Source of the DNA: Chara braunii
Taxonomy: Eukaryota; Streptophyta; Charophyceae; Charales; Characeae
Direction of reading: 5' to 3'
DNA: 21,132 bases
NCBI GenBank assembly: GCA_003427395.1
Contig: BFEA01000373.1
Coordinates: forward strand, 149,647 to 170,778
The notes beneath the pieces are model-generated. The model saw nothing but the letters and a program-made list of their open reading frames with translations. It did no database searches and was not told the DNA's origin. Positions 1-7,769 of the stretch are shown here, one piece after another (within the stretch, counting starts at the first letter, position 1; the number at the start of each line of letters is the position of its first letter). The translations under genes and the position numbers were made by a program.

Positions 1-72
<72 letters not shown>
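1..72. repeat. (GA)n microsatellite at window edge
   Basis: An uninterrupted GA dinucleotide run fills the first 72 bases and probably continues outside the window. Confidence 0.97.
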
Positions 73-75
<3 letters not shown>

Positions 76-266
76 GTACGGCAGGGAGATTTCAGATTTG
101 TGCACGTTGGAGGTGCGTTTTGGGAGCAGCATTTATTTTATTTTTTATTATTTTTTTTACACAAACCAGCAGATCAGCATTTCTGGCCAGACACACATTC
201 TATCATGATGAGTGCCTGATAAGCCATACAGTCCATATTATGGTACTTGGGTTATGGAGCAGTTCC

Positions 267-292
267 AAAAAAAAAAAAAAAAAAAAAAAAAA
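267..292 (+). repeat. Poly(A) run of 26
   Basis: A pure run of about 26 A. It may be the tail of a plus-strand retro-insertion, but I found no matching target-site duplication around it, so no element is assigned. Confidence 0.6.
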
Positions 293-325
293 CACGGTTA
301 TTACCACCTTTCCGGCAGCATAACA

Positions 326-398
326 CAGTGTCACCCCCATTGTGACTGCATGCGACCGCAAAGATAGCTTGTATACATTCATAATGAGGGTACAGTAG
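326..398 (+). repeat. Small inverted-repeat element B, copy 1
   Basis: This stretch matches 11847-11915 in the same orientation, including the shared core TAGCTTGTATACATTCAT. Its ends are imperfect inverted repeats (CACCCCCATT against the reverse complement of AATGAGGGTA). At about 70 bp with inverted termini it resembles a MITE. It lies upstream of element A at 595-729, the same order as at the second locus. Confidence 0.55.
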
Positions 399-420
399 TT
401 AAAAGACTGCGGTTTGCAGG

Positions 421-434
421 TTTAGGGTTTAGGG
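421..434 (+). repeat. Two units of plant-type telomere repeat TTTAGGG
   Basis: Two exact TTTAGGG units followed by a partial one. This is the Arabidopsis-type telomere sequence, but two units are also common as chance or promoter telo-box motifs. It is not evidence of a telomere. Confidence 0.5.
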
Positions 435-594
435 TTCAGCCTATTCCTTGTTTCTTCCGTACCTTTTATTATTTTTTTAAAAGGGGGGGCCCACTGGCCG
501 AGGCTCAAGATGTCCAAATCCGTCAACATACTCACGCCTCTTCCCATTAAAGGCTGGAAGAGCCCTCATCAGTAATCCTCCAAGAGGGATTCCC

Positions 595-729
595 TAATCA
601 TTGCTATGCCCTTCACCCGAATAGAATGGCCCATCATTATGGCTGCATGTGGACTGAAAGGTGCCCCAAGTACAGCTATAATGACCAGGCGTTCTATTCG
701 GGCTCAATCACTTGTGGTAGCATTGATTA
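595..729 (+). mobile_element. MITE-like element A, copy 1
   Basis: The left end (TAATCATTGCTA) is repeated in inverted form at the right end (TAGCATTGATTA), and both arms carry a CCCGAATAGAA core that is inverted across the centre. The whole ~135 bp can fold into one hairpin. It may sit between TA dinucleotides, as Tc1/mariner-type MITEs do. A second, better preserved copy lies at 12018-12140. It has no coding capacity and would be a non-autonomous DNA transposon if the reading is right. Confidence 0.7.
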
Positions 730-924
730 CTCCTCCACAGGAGCAAGAATTGGGAGTCTTGGCTTAACGCCATGAACTGGTTTGGGTGCAGATGCGGGGC
801 TTTTGTGGGGCTGGTGACATTGGATGATTGTGATTGGAAACATGGCTGCTGGATATCCCACCAAGATAATTGCTCTTTTCTGCCTTTTTCGTATACTATT
901 ATGTCCCCTTTCTTTTGTTTTTTT

Positions 925-1125
925 TTGTTTTTTAGAAGAAAAAGATCAATCTTTATTATGAAATATATATAGCCCCTCGTTTGTTGTCCTCTTCTCTCTC
1001 TCTGCCTACGGTTTACCGGGCAGTTCTGTTTGTGACGATATAGATCTTTATTAATATCAAAGACGGGAAGTGGGCCCGGAGTCCCTTACGAAAGTCCCCG
1101 CTGCTCTGAGTTGAGAGAGGCTGTC
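925..1125 (-). mobile_element. SINE-like element, minus strand (copy S1)
   Basis: On the minus strand a tRNA T-arm-like sequence (plus positions 1063-1079: 5 bp stem with one mismatch, 7 nt loop) is preceded by AAGGGAC, as in the other family members, and is followed 3' by an A-rich stretch (T-rich on plus at about 915-943). It sits head-to-tail with copy S2. The body between T arm and tail differs from other copies, so the limits are approximate. Confidence 0.45.
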
Positions 1126-1129
1126 CGTT

Positions 1130-1225
1130 TTTTATTTTATTTTTTATTTTTGTTTTTTTAAATAGAAAAGTGAACTTCCATATTCATATAGCCGGGAAAC
1201 GGGCCTGGTGTCCCTTACTGGAACC
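1130..1225 (-). mobile_element. SINE-like element, minus strand (copy S2)
   Basis: The minus strand reads AAGGGACACC, a T-arm-like CCAGG/CCCGG stem with 7 nt loop (plus 1192-1208), a short body, and an A-rich tail at plus 1133-1160. The layout matches S1 and the copy at 14693-14790. Internal promoter boxes are too degraded to define a start. Confidence 0.5.
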
Positions 1226-1256
1226 ACTGGGATGTAGTCGTGAATGAATACAAGAA

Positions 1257-1432
1257 TATGACACTGTGGGGATGCATATAGTAATGTACCTCCCTTGTTA
1301 GATCATGATGGTGTTAGATTTTTTTAGATTTTGATATATTAAAAAAAAAAAGAAGATATATTTCCCTCGCTTTTGTTTGTTGGAAGGACTATGACACTGT
1401 GTGGATGCATAATTTGCCTCCCTTGTTAGATC
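1257..1432 (+). repeat. Direct repeat of ~45 bp flanking an 85 bp A-rich segment
   Basis: 1257-1304 and 1390-1432 share most bases (both contain CTCCCTTGTTAGATC and a TATGACACTGTG start). The segment between holds a 12-A run. It could be a local duplication or an insertion with a very long target duplication. Confidence 0.75.
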
Positions 1433-1757
1433 TTTGTTTGTTGCGTCCACGCAGACATTCATCAAAGGAAGGTGCGAAAATGGCAGCCACACATCACTCA
1501 GTTCTCCTTGTACTCTGCACCCCTGCCCCGTTATCCCCGTGACTAATTAAGCGTCAGCCAAAACAACCATCTCATCCCTCGTGTGCAATAGATAGGCAGG
1601 CATCGATAACCGTTCATGTCATAGAAGGAGAGAGAGGAGGTAGGGAGGAAGAGACGCGGAGCAGACAAGATAGATGAAAATTACACCAAGATCCGATGAA
1701 AAAGAGTTTCCGGATTAACTGCCGTCGAACTGAACTCACTCTAAGGAATAGATTCGA
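1433..1757. other. No recognisable feature
   Basis: Mixed-composition DNA with no long ORF, no repeat shared with the rest of the window that I could see, and no RNA motif. A purine-rich stretch lies at about 1625-1670. Confidence 0.5.
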
Positions 1758-1932
1758 GACAAGGAGGTACCTGGTCTCAAGCTAGGTCCATGTACAGCCA
1801 GGGGGTCCAGCGTTTTACAAACGCGGGACCCTCAGGAACAGCAAATTTTGACGAGTTTTCGGCCAAAGAACTCGGTTTCAATTTCGTTCAAAAAATAAAA
1901 GATGTCCATTTTGACGAAATGGCAGTTAGATG
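1758..1932 (+). repeat. Diverged half copy of the large palindrome arm
   Basis: This matches the right arm of the palindrome at 4012-4158 in the same orientation: TGGTCTCAAG, then GGGGGTCCAGCG, then AATTTCGTTC and TTTTGACGAAATGGC in the same order and spacing. Only one arm is present, so it is a half element or a remnant. A short (GA)n tract follows at about 1935-1955. Confidence 0.7.
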
Positions 1933-2038
1933 GTGAGAGAGAGAGAGAGAGAGAGGAGATGGACACACGAAAAGCAGCAGCTGAGTGAAGGTCCAGTCCG
2001 ATTCAATGAACGAGTGAACAACTGAAAGACTGATCAAC

Positions 2039-2151
2039 CCGGCTTGGGCCTAGGCCGGAGATTATACCGGCCTTGGTCCAGGCCGGAGTAACCCGGTACC
2101 GGACCGGGGTCAGGCCGACAGCCTGAAACAGGTCCGGCCTCTCTGTCGGCC
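2039..2151. repeat. Cluster of GC-rich palindromes
   Basis: Two near-palindromic 20-mers with CCGG at each end (2039-2058 and 2067-2086) are followed by a 9 bp perfect stem (GGCCGACAG at 2113-2121 with CTGTCGGCC at 2143-2151). The block directly precedes repeat R copy 1. Possible readings are a transposon end, a strong transcript secondary structure, or a decayed tandem repeat. Confidence 0.7.
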
Positions 2152-2168
2152 CGGAGGGTACCGCTACA

Positions 2169-2309
2169 ACCAGTACACCACATGTGTCAGCATGAAACCT
2201 GCACCACTTCGGAGGCCGCCGATTTACTTTTTTTCATTGGTGGGCCTGGACTCGCGGCGCCTCCGAGTTTTGCTTGTGGCAACAAAAACTTTCTGGAACG
2301 CTGGGGCTG
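2169..2309 (+). repeat. Dispersed repeat R, copy 1
   Basis: The sequence from ACCAGTACACCACAT to GCTGGGGCTG matches the minus strand of 13798-13933 through most of its length, including GCGGCGCCTCCGAG and ACAAAAACTTTCTG. This copy carries about 20 extra bases around 2222-2242. The matching stretch is bounded on both sides, so R is a discrete dispersed repeat. I do not recognise its family. Unlike copy 2, it is not next to a U6-like sequence. Confidence 0.75.
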
Positions 2310-2700
2310 TTAAGTTCCCCTCTCGAATCTCAACAGCCTGTGTGGCGAATGGCCGTTGTGGTCCCCCTCTGTAGTCGAACAGCCGTTCCAATGCCTGAGG
2401 CTTGCCTCTCAACAGCCTGTGTGGAGAAGGGGGGGTAAACTGTTTCTTTTTTTTTTTTAACATCCCTTCGGTGCTAGTGGTGCTGGTAAGAGCAGACAGC
2501 GCTGACACGCGGTTAATGGAAGGTCCAAAATTCCGGGTTTTTCGCCGCATGCGAGCAATGTCATCGAAACTTTTGCAAAAAAACTAAGCTTATACATATC
2601 AGATAAAAAAAGAAAACAAAAAAAAAAGCAAAAATTCAGGAAAATATGGCAGTTTCAGTGAAAAATTCGCCGAAAATGACACCACCTATTGACCACGAGT
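2310..2700. other. Intergenic DNA with an 18 bp direct repeat
   Basis: TCTCAACAGCCTGTGTGG occurs at 2328-2345 and again at 2407-2424, 79 bp apart. A T run (about 2446-2458) and A-rich DNA (2577-2630) follow. No coding signal. Confidence 0.6.
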
Positions 2701-2830
2701 GACAACGCTAGCACCTGTGGAGAGGCTCCATCTATTGGTGGGGAGCATCACCTGCTGGAACGAGGGTCCAGCGTCCCATTTACAGATGGCCTTGGATGGT
2801 GTCAACGGCCGCCTTTCAAATTTTTTCTTA
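2700..2830 (-). mobile_element. SINE-like element, minus strand (copy S5)
   Basis: The minus strand reads TGGGACG followed by a perfect 5 bp tRNA-type T stem with a 7 nt loop (plus 2755-2771), then CTCCCCACCAATAGAT. The last block is also present in the copies at 4611-4665, 4879-5003 and 11299-11359. The 5' half resembles a tRNA head but lacks a clear A box. No poly(A) tail is left. Confidence 0.6.
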
Positions 2831-3400
2831 CAGCTGTTGTGTGGCAAGCCTCATGAACTGTTCAAATATACATAGAAGTTCGAATCCAGATGCAATAAGA
2901 TGACAGAACAAGATATTTATGAATTACCTGGGGCCTGAAGTGCTTGGCGTTTGCTTGATTGACGGCCAAGTGGAAGGTTGGGGAGTTTAGCATCTACATT
3001 TGGGGTGCTGTGCCTGTGTTTGGGGCGACGGATCGACTGATTACGCTCCTCCCTTGCTGCTAGCGTGCTGGTGCTGCTGGGCGAAATGCTTTAGCTCGCA
3101 TTCTTGAGTTGAGTGGAATTGCACGTGAGCTCACGGGTTGGTGACCCTGATTTGGTCATGTCCATGTCGTCGACAGGACTTGGATTGCAATGTTCAGCTT
3201 CACACGGTTTTTTTCCTGTTTTCTGTTGTGTAGTTAGCGTAATACGACTGCGTGGATTTTTTGATTGCTGGTTCACTTCAATGCAGTGACTAGTATTGAA
3301 TTTTGCCATTTGGCGATAATTTAAGGAAGAGTTTGCCGTTTGGGTTTGTAATTGGGCTTGGGTAAGGCCCGTAGGGGCGAATTAGAATTCTATAACCTAC
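2831..3400. other. No recognisable feature
   Basis: No long ORF, RNA motif or window-internal repeat was found, apart from a 14 bp word (GAATTACCTGGGGC near 2923) that also forms the target duplication at 13187-13243. The two sites share nothing else. Confidence 0.45.
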
Positions 3401-3534
3401 GGAATTGGCGGCGGTTGTGGAGTAATTAGGGGATAGTACAGGGGAATAGTAATCTGACAGGGGGGGAAGGAAAAAACGAGAATCGAGATAGTATTTCTGT
3501 AATAGGGTCACCGTGGTGTAAATAACTTCCTTTC

Positions 3535-4391
3535 TTAGGGTAGGACCCCACGGGACGGCGGCAAACGGTTTCAGAAGTCGCGAGGCAACTTCCCGGACCC
3601 CACAGACCAAGAATCCCGTTGCGGAAGACAACGGGCCACCGTTTTCACTCGGTCCACGGCCCTTTTTTCACTCGATCAGCGGCCCCTTCATTCCTATGTG
3701 GCCCTATATTCCCGTGTTCCAATATTCGGTCCGTTTACCTAGTACCTCCCGGGTGCGTAGTACTCCGGCGCATGCGGACGGAAATCGGCTGCCTTCCATT
3801 ACAACCAATGGTAAGGGACCTGGAATGGCCTTCCAGGCCCCGACCTTTGAATTCCCAAAAAACAGCCATTTCGTCAAAAGGGACATATTATATTTTTCGA
3901 ACGAAATTAAAATTGAGTTCTTGGGCTGAAATCCGGTCCAAATTTTTTGCTCCTAGGGGTCCGGAGTTCCTAGAATGCCGGACCCCCCCCAGACGTATCT
4001 GGTCTTATCTTGAGACCAGATACATCTAGGGGGTCCGGCGTTCCAAGTAGGAACGCCGGATCCCCGGGAGCCTAAAAATTTGTACCGGATTCCTGCCCAA
4101 AAACTCAATTTTAATTTCGTTCGAAAAATATAATATGTCCGTTTTGACGAAATGGCTGTTTTTTGGGAAAGGTCAGGCCTGGAATGGCCTTCCAGGCCCC
4201 AACCTTTCCCGAAAAGGAAAACTGCCCCGGAATTTCCTTTTTGGGTAACCGCCTCCGACGGAAAAGCAACATTTCGCGGTGGCGGTGGGGTCCCCTCTGT
4301 TTCATCGTCTCCGTTGGCAGTGGGCAGTCAGCTGGAAGTAGAAGACTTCCAAAATCGTTCTTTGCCGTCCTGTGGGGTCCTAGTACCCTTA
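3535..4391. mobile_element. Foldback-type element with nested inverted repeats
   Basis: The ends form an imperfect inverted repeat of ~47 bp: the reverse complement of 3535-3580 matches 4344-4391 (shared GTGGGGTCCTA). The middle holds a separate long palindrome (3823-4196). There is no transposase ORF. Both flanks contain versions of a GGAGTAATTAG...GGGG.ATAG motif (3419-3462 and 4412-4460). Foldback or MITE-like non-autonomous DNA transposons have this architecture. Which pair of repeats marks the true ends is uncertain. Confidence 0.6.
3823..4196. repeat. Long palindrome, ~180 bp arms, 7 nt loop
   Basis: Two arms are reverse complements of each other at high identity by eye. The innermost hairpin is 3991-4005 with 4013-4027 (14 of 15 pairs, loop 4006-4012). 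Outward come paired GGGTCCGG blocks, the paired TTAATTTCGTTCGAAAAATA block, and paired GACGAAATGGCTGTTTTTTG blocks. The outer ends are GC-rich (GGCCTTCCAGGCC). A transcript would form a near-perfect long double strand, a possible small-RNA precursor. A related half copy lies at 1758-1932. Confidence 0.9.
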
Positions 4392-4394
4392 ATT

Positions 4395-4462
4395 GGTGTA
4401 ATAGGGTGATGGAGTAATTAGAAGATACTAATTAGAGTACTGGGGTATAGTTATCTGAAATT
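4395..4462 (+). repeat. 68 bp inverted duplication, plus-strand copy
   Basis: From GGTGTAATAGGG to ATCTGAAATT this is nearly identical to the minus strand of 5048-5115; only a few bases around 4420-4424 differ. It follows the foldback element directly. Confidence 0.95.
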
Positions 4463-4471
4463 AGGCTATGG

Positions 4472-4610
4472 CTGGTCAACAATGTACTTGCTTCACAATG
4501 GGATGGGTGACACTTGCAGCTCTGAGGGAAAAGGAGTCTCGGGCTTCGAAAGACAGTTTGACCATGGCCAATGAGAAACAGCAAACTCGGGGTAGCAAAG
4601 ATATGCGAGA
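4472..4610 (+). mobile_element. LINE 3'-region fragment, plus strand
   Basis: The first 38 bases (4472-4509) are identical to the minus-strand sequence where the large LINE stops (5112-5149), and encode the same HNGMG peptide. Past that point the frame reads on as HNGMGDTCSSEGKG, which would be the continuation missing from the minus-strand LINE, before stops appear. So this is probably the detached 3' part of the same or a sister LINE in the opposite orientation. Beyond about 4610 SINE-like sequence takes over. Confidence 0.5.
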
Positions 4611-4665
4611 GGGGAGGCCCGGTCCCCAGCAGGCGCCGCTCTCCACCAATAGATGGAACAGCCCG
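4611..4665 (+). mobile_element. SINE-like fragment (copy S7)
   Basis: GGCCCGGTCCCCAGCAGGCG followed by CTCTCCACCAATAGATGG matches the T-arm region and body block of the SINE-like family, with a short deletion in the T loop. The head and tail are not recognisable. Confidence 0.5.
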
Positions 4666-4878
4666 ACAGCTAAGCCCCCCCATCCTGGCGGTTCTCTCAC
4701 CACCGCCGGGATGGAAGGCCTACGCAGAATGGCACGGGATTCACAGAGGGTGGACACGGCGGGCCAGCTGGAGCCGCCTCACGCTGCCAACATACTTACA
4801 ATCTCAGCTCCTAAGTAGCCAACGAAAGGCAAGCACAAGTTAGAAGAAATTTGAATCTGCAGCTACTCAACTCAATAA

Positions 4879-5003
4879 GCACGAGGCTCTCCGGTGCGTT
4901 AATACGTGTATATTTTCACATGGGACGCTGGGTCCGATTCCCAGCACGTGCTTCTCCCCACGAATAGATCGGAGCATTTTGTCAAAAAAAAAAGAAAAAG
5001 AAG
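4879..5003 (+). mobile_element. tRNA-derived SINE with A-rich tail (copy S3)
   Basis: The best copy of the family. 4879-4951 can fold like a tRNA: a 5' strand GCACGAG pairs at 6 of 7 positions with 4945-4951, an anticodon-like stem CGTGT/ACATG (4905-4909 and 4918-4922, one G-U) has an 8 nt loop, and a perfect T arm CTGGG-TCCGATT-CCCAG (4928-4944) matches a Pol III B box (GGTCCGATTCC). A ~30 bp body and an A-rich tail (4984-5000) follow. AAGCACGAGGCTCTCC (4878-4893) recurs imperfectly at 5001-5015 as AAGCAAGAGGCTCCC; if that is a target duplication, the real element starts at about 4894 and the acceptor match is partly chance. Confidence 0.7.
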
Positions 5004-5047
5004 CAAGAGGCTCCCTACTACCCACCACCTAACCAATATCGTCACCA

Positions 5048-5115
5048 AATTTCAGATAACTATACCCCAGTACTCTAATTAGTATCCCCTAATTACTCCA
5101 TCACCCTATTACACC
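5048..5115 (-). repeat. 68 bp inverted duplication, minus-strand copy
   Basis: This is the reverse complement of 4395-4462. It abuts, with a 4 bp overlap (CACC), the truncated 3' boundary of the minus-strand LINE. Confidence 0.95.
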
Positions 5116-6590
5116 CATCCCATTGTGAAGCAAGTACATTGTTGACCAGTGGGATGTCGGCATTATGTGCGAATATTGGGCCCATCTAAAGTTTGCTAGA
5201 TCATTCGGCGGCAGGATGAAGTCTTTCTCCCATCTTTTCTGCACAGTCTTTCATGTGGACTCCATCTTATGTATCACCCTGTATCCTTGTTTAACTGAGT
5301 AGTCCCATGTTTTAAGCGGTGGGCCGGCACCGTGCTGGGGCCATTCCCATTCCGTCGGGTCGAAGGGAAGAGCTGAGATAGGGGAGGAGGGTCGAAACAT
5401 GAAATGGGAATGGTCCTTCTCTTCCACCACCCGCACTCTGATTAGGCCCGTCCAGTTGTAGACAGCGTCCCGTTCCCGGCTTCTTGGGAGTGCAGAGCAT
5501 GATGCACCCGGGGAGGTTATGTCATATGCTTCCAACCGGGTTGTCTGGGCCGGCACCTCCGTCACCTTGTAAACGAGGCACGAAGGGGCAGATTGGGGCC
5601 AGTGAACCACCCAATCCCCTTTTTCAATCGAGGGCCCTTTTATCAGGGGCGGGACCCATGCAAGAGGTATCTCTTCCCGAAGCTGTTCTCACTTTTGCTC
5701 CCTGTGTCTGACATATCGCAGCTGGTCTTTCATTTGATAAGCCGTCTTCCAAGTTTCCCTTTGGAAGTCCCAAATATCACCGACAGTGAAAATTCCTTTG
5801 GCGACCCATTGTTTCCAGTGCGAGCGTTTGAACAGGTGGAAAAACTTCCCTTGGTCGTCGCAGATGAGGGGGTTGCCAAACAGCGGTTGTCTCACTATTT
5901 CATGCCAACGCAGTGGGGGGGAAATACGTTGAGGTCCCATCTCTCTCCAAAGTTTCACCATATTGGACCACAGCGGGTCATTAGCTATATCCCTTCTTAT
6001 TTGGGCCTGCTCGGGAGGGAGGGCTGTTGAGACAATCGGGCCAGGGATCGGCCATGCCGGGTTGGTCAACCATTGCAACGGGTGGACTTTTCTTTCCACA
6101 TGCGAGGCGGGAGCAAGGTCGGCAATCTGGATGTGGGCATAAGGAGCCCACATGACGTCGTTCCCCCATAACAGGCGGGTGAGGATTTTGAACGACAGCG
6201 TTTTCAGTTGATCCTGTGGTTCTAAGATTGCCAGACCCCCCCTCGAGCGGGGTTGGGCTATAGTGTCCCACGCCACTCTAGACAGGAACGTGGGGTCCTC
6301 GTGATCATTTTTCCACACAAAGGCTGTCGCCACCCTCCTGAGCCTCCAAAGCTGTTTGGGTGGGATTGGCCAGCATGCCGCCTTGTACCACATAGCGGAG
6401 AAGATTGCGGTGTTGAGGGCCAGGGCCCTACCCACTATTGAGGTGTGCAGGCCTCTCCAGCTGGCCATTCTCCTGAGGGCCTCCTCCACCAGGGAAGCCC
6501 CATGATCAGGCGGGGGGCCCAGTGCTGTAAGCCGCACTCCCAATATCCGTATGGACTCCTGCCTTGGTTTCCATGCTATTGCCGGATCCG
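5112..6590 (-). pseudogene. LINE ORF2 part 3: C-terminal region
   Basis: After the frameshift the ORF resumes (PPPPDPAIAWKPRQES) with the LINE post-RT block ESIRILGVRL and the common RGGLAILEPQDQLK segment (plus about 6190-6260). In-frame TGAs at 5689-5691 and 5251-5253 interrupt a frame that otherwise reads on to YLLHNGMG at 5112. CGA-to-TGA changes by cytosine deamination would explain both, but the ancestral codons are not visible. The expected Cys-rich end of ORF2 is missing here; a candidate continuation lies on the plus strand at 4472-4610. Confidence 0.85.
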
Positions 6591-7769
6591 GGGGGGGGGG
6601 GCAAGGTCTTGGGGGTGGAGCCACCACCCCTCCGTTTTGGAACCCCAATTCACAACCATGTCAGACGCCGTCGAAAACGTTTGTATAGTGGTAACGAGTG
6701 CCTGCAGAGAGGAATGGCTGGCCTTGACCAGCACTGTGAGGTTGTCAGCAAAGAGTGATGTGACTGGGATGCGAGCGTGTGGGATTTCAGGCACATCGAT
6801 CTTTTCTATATTTGGGTTGGCTTTCATGGCCGTGGCGAGGGCCTCCATCACAATAACAAATAGCAGCGAGGCGATGGGGTTGCCTTGTCTGACCGATCGC
6901 TGGAGCGGGAATGAGTTGGAGAGATGGTCGTTGACCATGATGTTCGTTGTGGCCGTTCTGTGAAGGGTGTCCACCCACTTCCTAAAGTTTGGGCCGAAGT
7001 TCATCTTTTGCATGCATTGATCCAGGAAGACCCAATCCACATGGTCGTAGGCTTTTTCAAAATCCATAAAGAGGACCGCCGCCTCCTTCTTTCTTTGCCT
7101 AGCGTACTTGATTGTCTCATTCAAGAGCAGAATATTGTCTTGTATAATCCTTTCCGGTATGAATCCGGATTGGTCAGGGTGAACGAGTTGTGTCATGTGG
7201 GGGATCATGCGGTTAGTCAGTGCCTTTGCCACCATCTTGTAGGGGACCGACAAAAGGGTTATGGGTTTGTAGTTTCTGACCTCATTCTTTGCGCCCTTCT
7301 TATAAAGGAGGGTGGTAACCCCTTGGTTTAGGAGGCCCGCAAACGTGCCATCTGACTGGACTGCGTTTATGTAATCCAAAAGATCGGTTTGGAATGTATC
7401 CCAAAAAGCTAGCCTGAATTCTTTGGGGAACGAGTCCAAACCCGGTGTTTTGTCGTCGTCCATTTGGTGGAGGGCAGTATAGATCTCGGCTCGGCTCAAC
7501 GGCTGTTCAAGAGAATCCCGATGTTCCGGCGAGAGGACCGATTCGAGGTTGTGCACGAGGTGTTGTCTTGCGCTGGTGACACTGTTCGCTGGCCTCTGAG
7601 GTATGTTAGAGGTGAACAGTTTTTTCTAGTATTTTGCAGCGTAATTTGTGACCAGGTAAGGGTTAGTAGCTTCCGGGTTGTCGTCACATAGCGGGTGTTT
7701 AAGCGAGACGACGGCGGCTTGTCTTGCTCTGACTTTCGCTTCTTGGAAAAATGTTTTTGCCATGGTCCC
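6576..7769 (-). pseudogene. LINE ORF2 part 2: reverse transcriptase with FADN active site
   Basis: The frame of part 1 continues here, broken by a TAG at about 7627-7629 (in AAKY-stop-KKLF). RT blocks appear in the usual order, numbered from a GTG at 7556: DDDKTPGLD (33-41), NYKPITLLSVPYK (95-107), QSGFIPERIIQDN (129-141), FMDFEKAYDHVDW (163-175, catalytic D), RSVRQGNPIASLLF (220-233), and SLFADN (267-272). The normal FADD or YADD has become FADN: codon 6741-6743 is AAC. Loss of the second catalytic aspartate should abolish polymerase activity. The frame is lost at the G run 6590-6601, where protein similarity jumps to another frame. Confidence 0.92.

Noticed and set aside
421-434. Telomere or subtelomere based on TTTAGGG
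   Set aside because: Only two units are present, with ordinary dispersed repeats on both sides.
4879-4951. Functional tRNA gene
   Set aside because: The T arm and acceptor pairing are tRNA-like, but the D arm does not pair, the anticodon loop has 8 nt, the sequence is followed by a SINE body and A-tail, and related copies are scattered through the window.
5593-7331. Plus-strand ORFs of 62-172 codons opposite the LINE
   Set aside because: They are antisense shadows of the conserved LINE ORF2 frame and show no independent motif.
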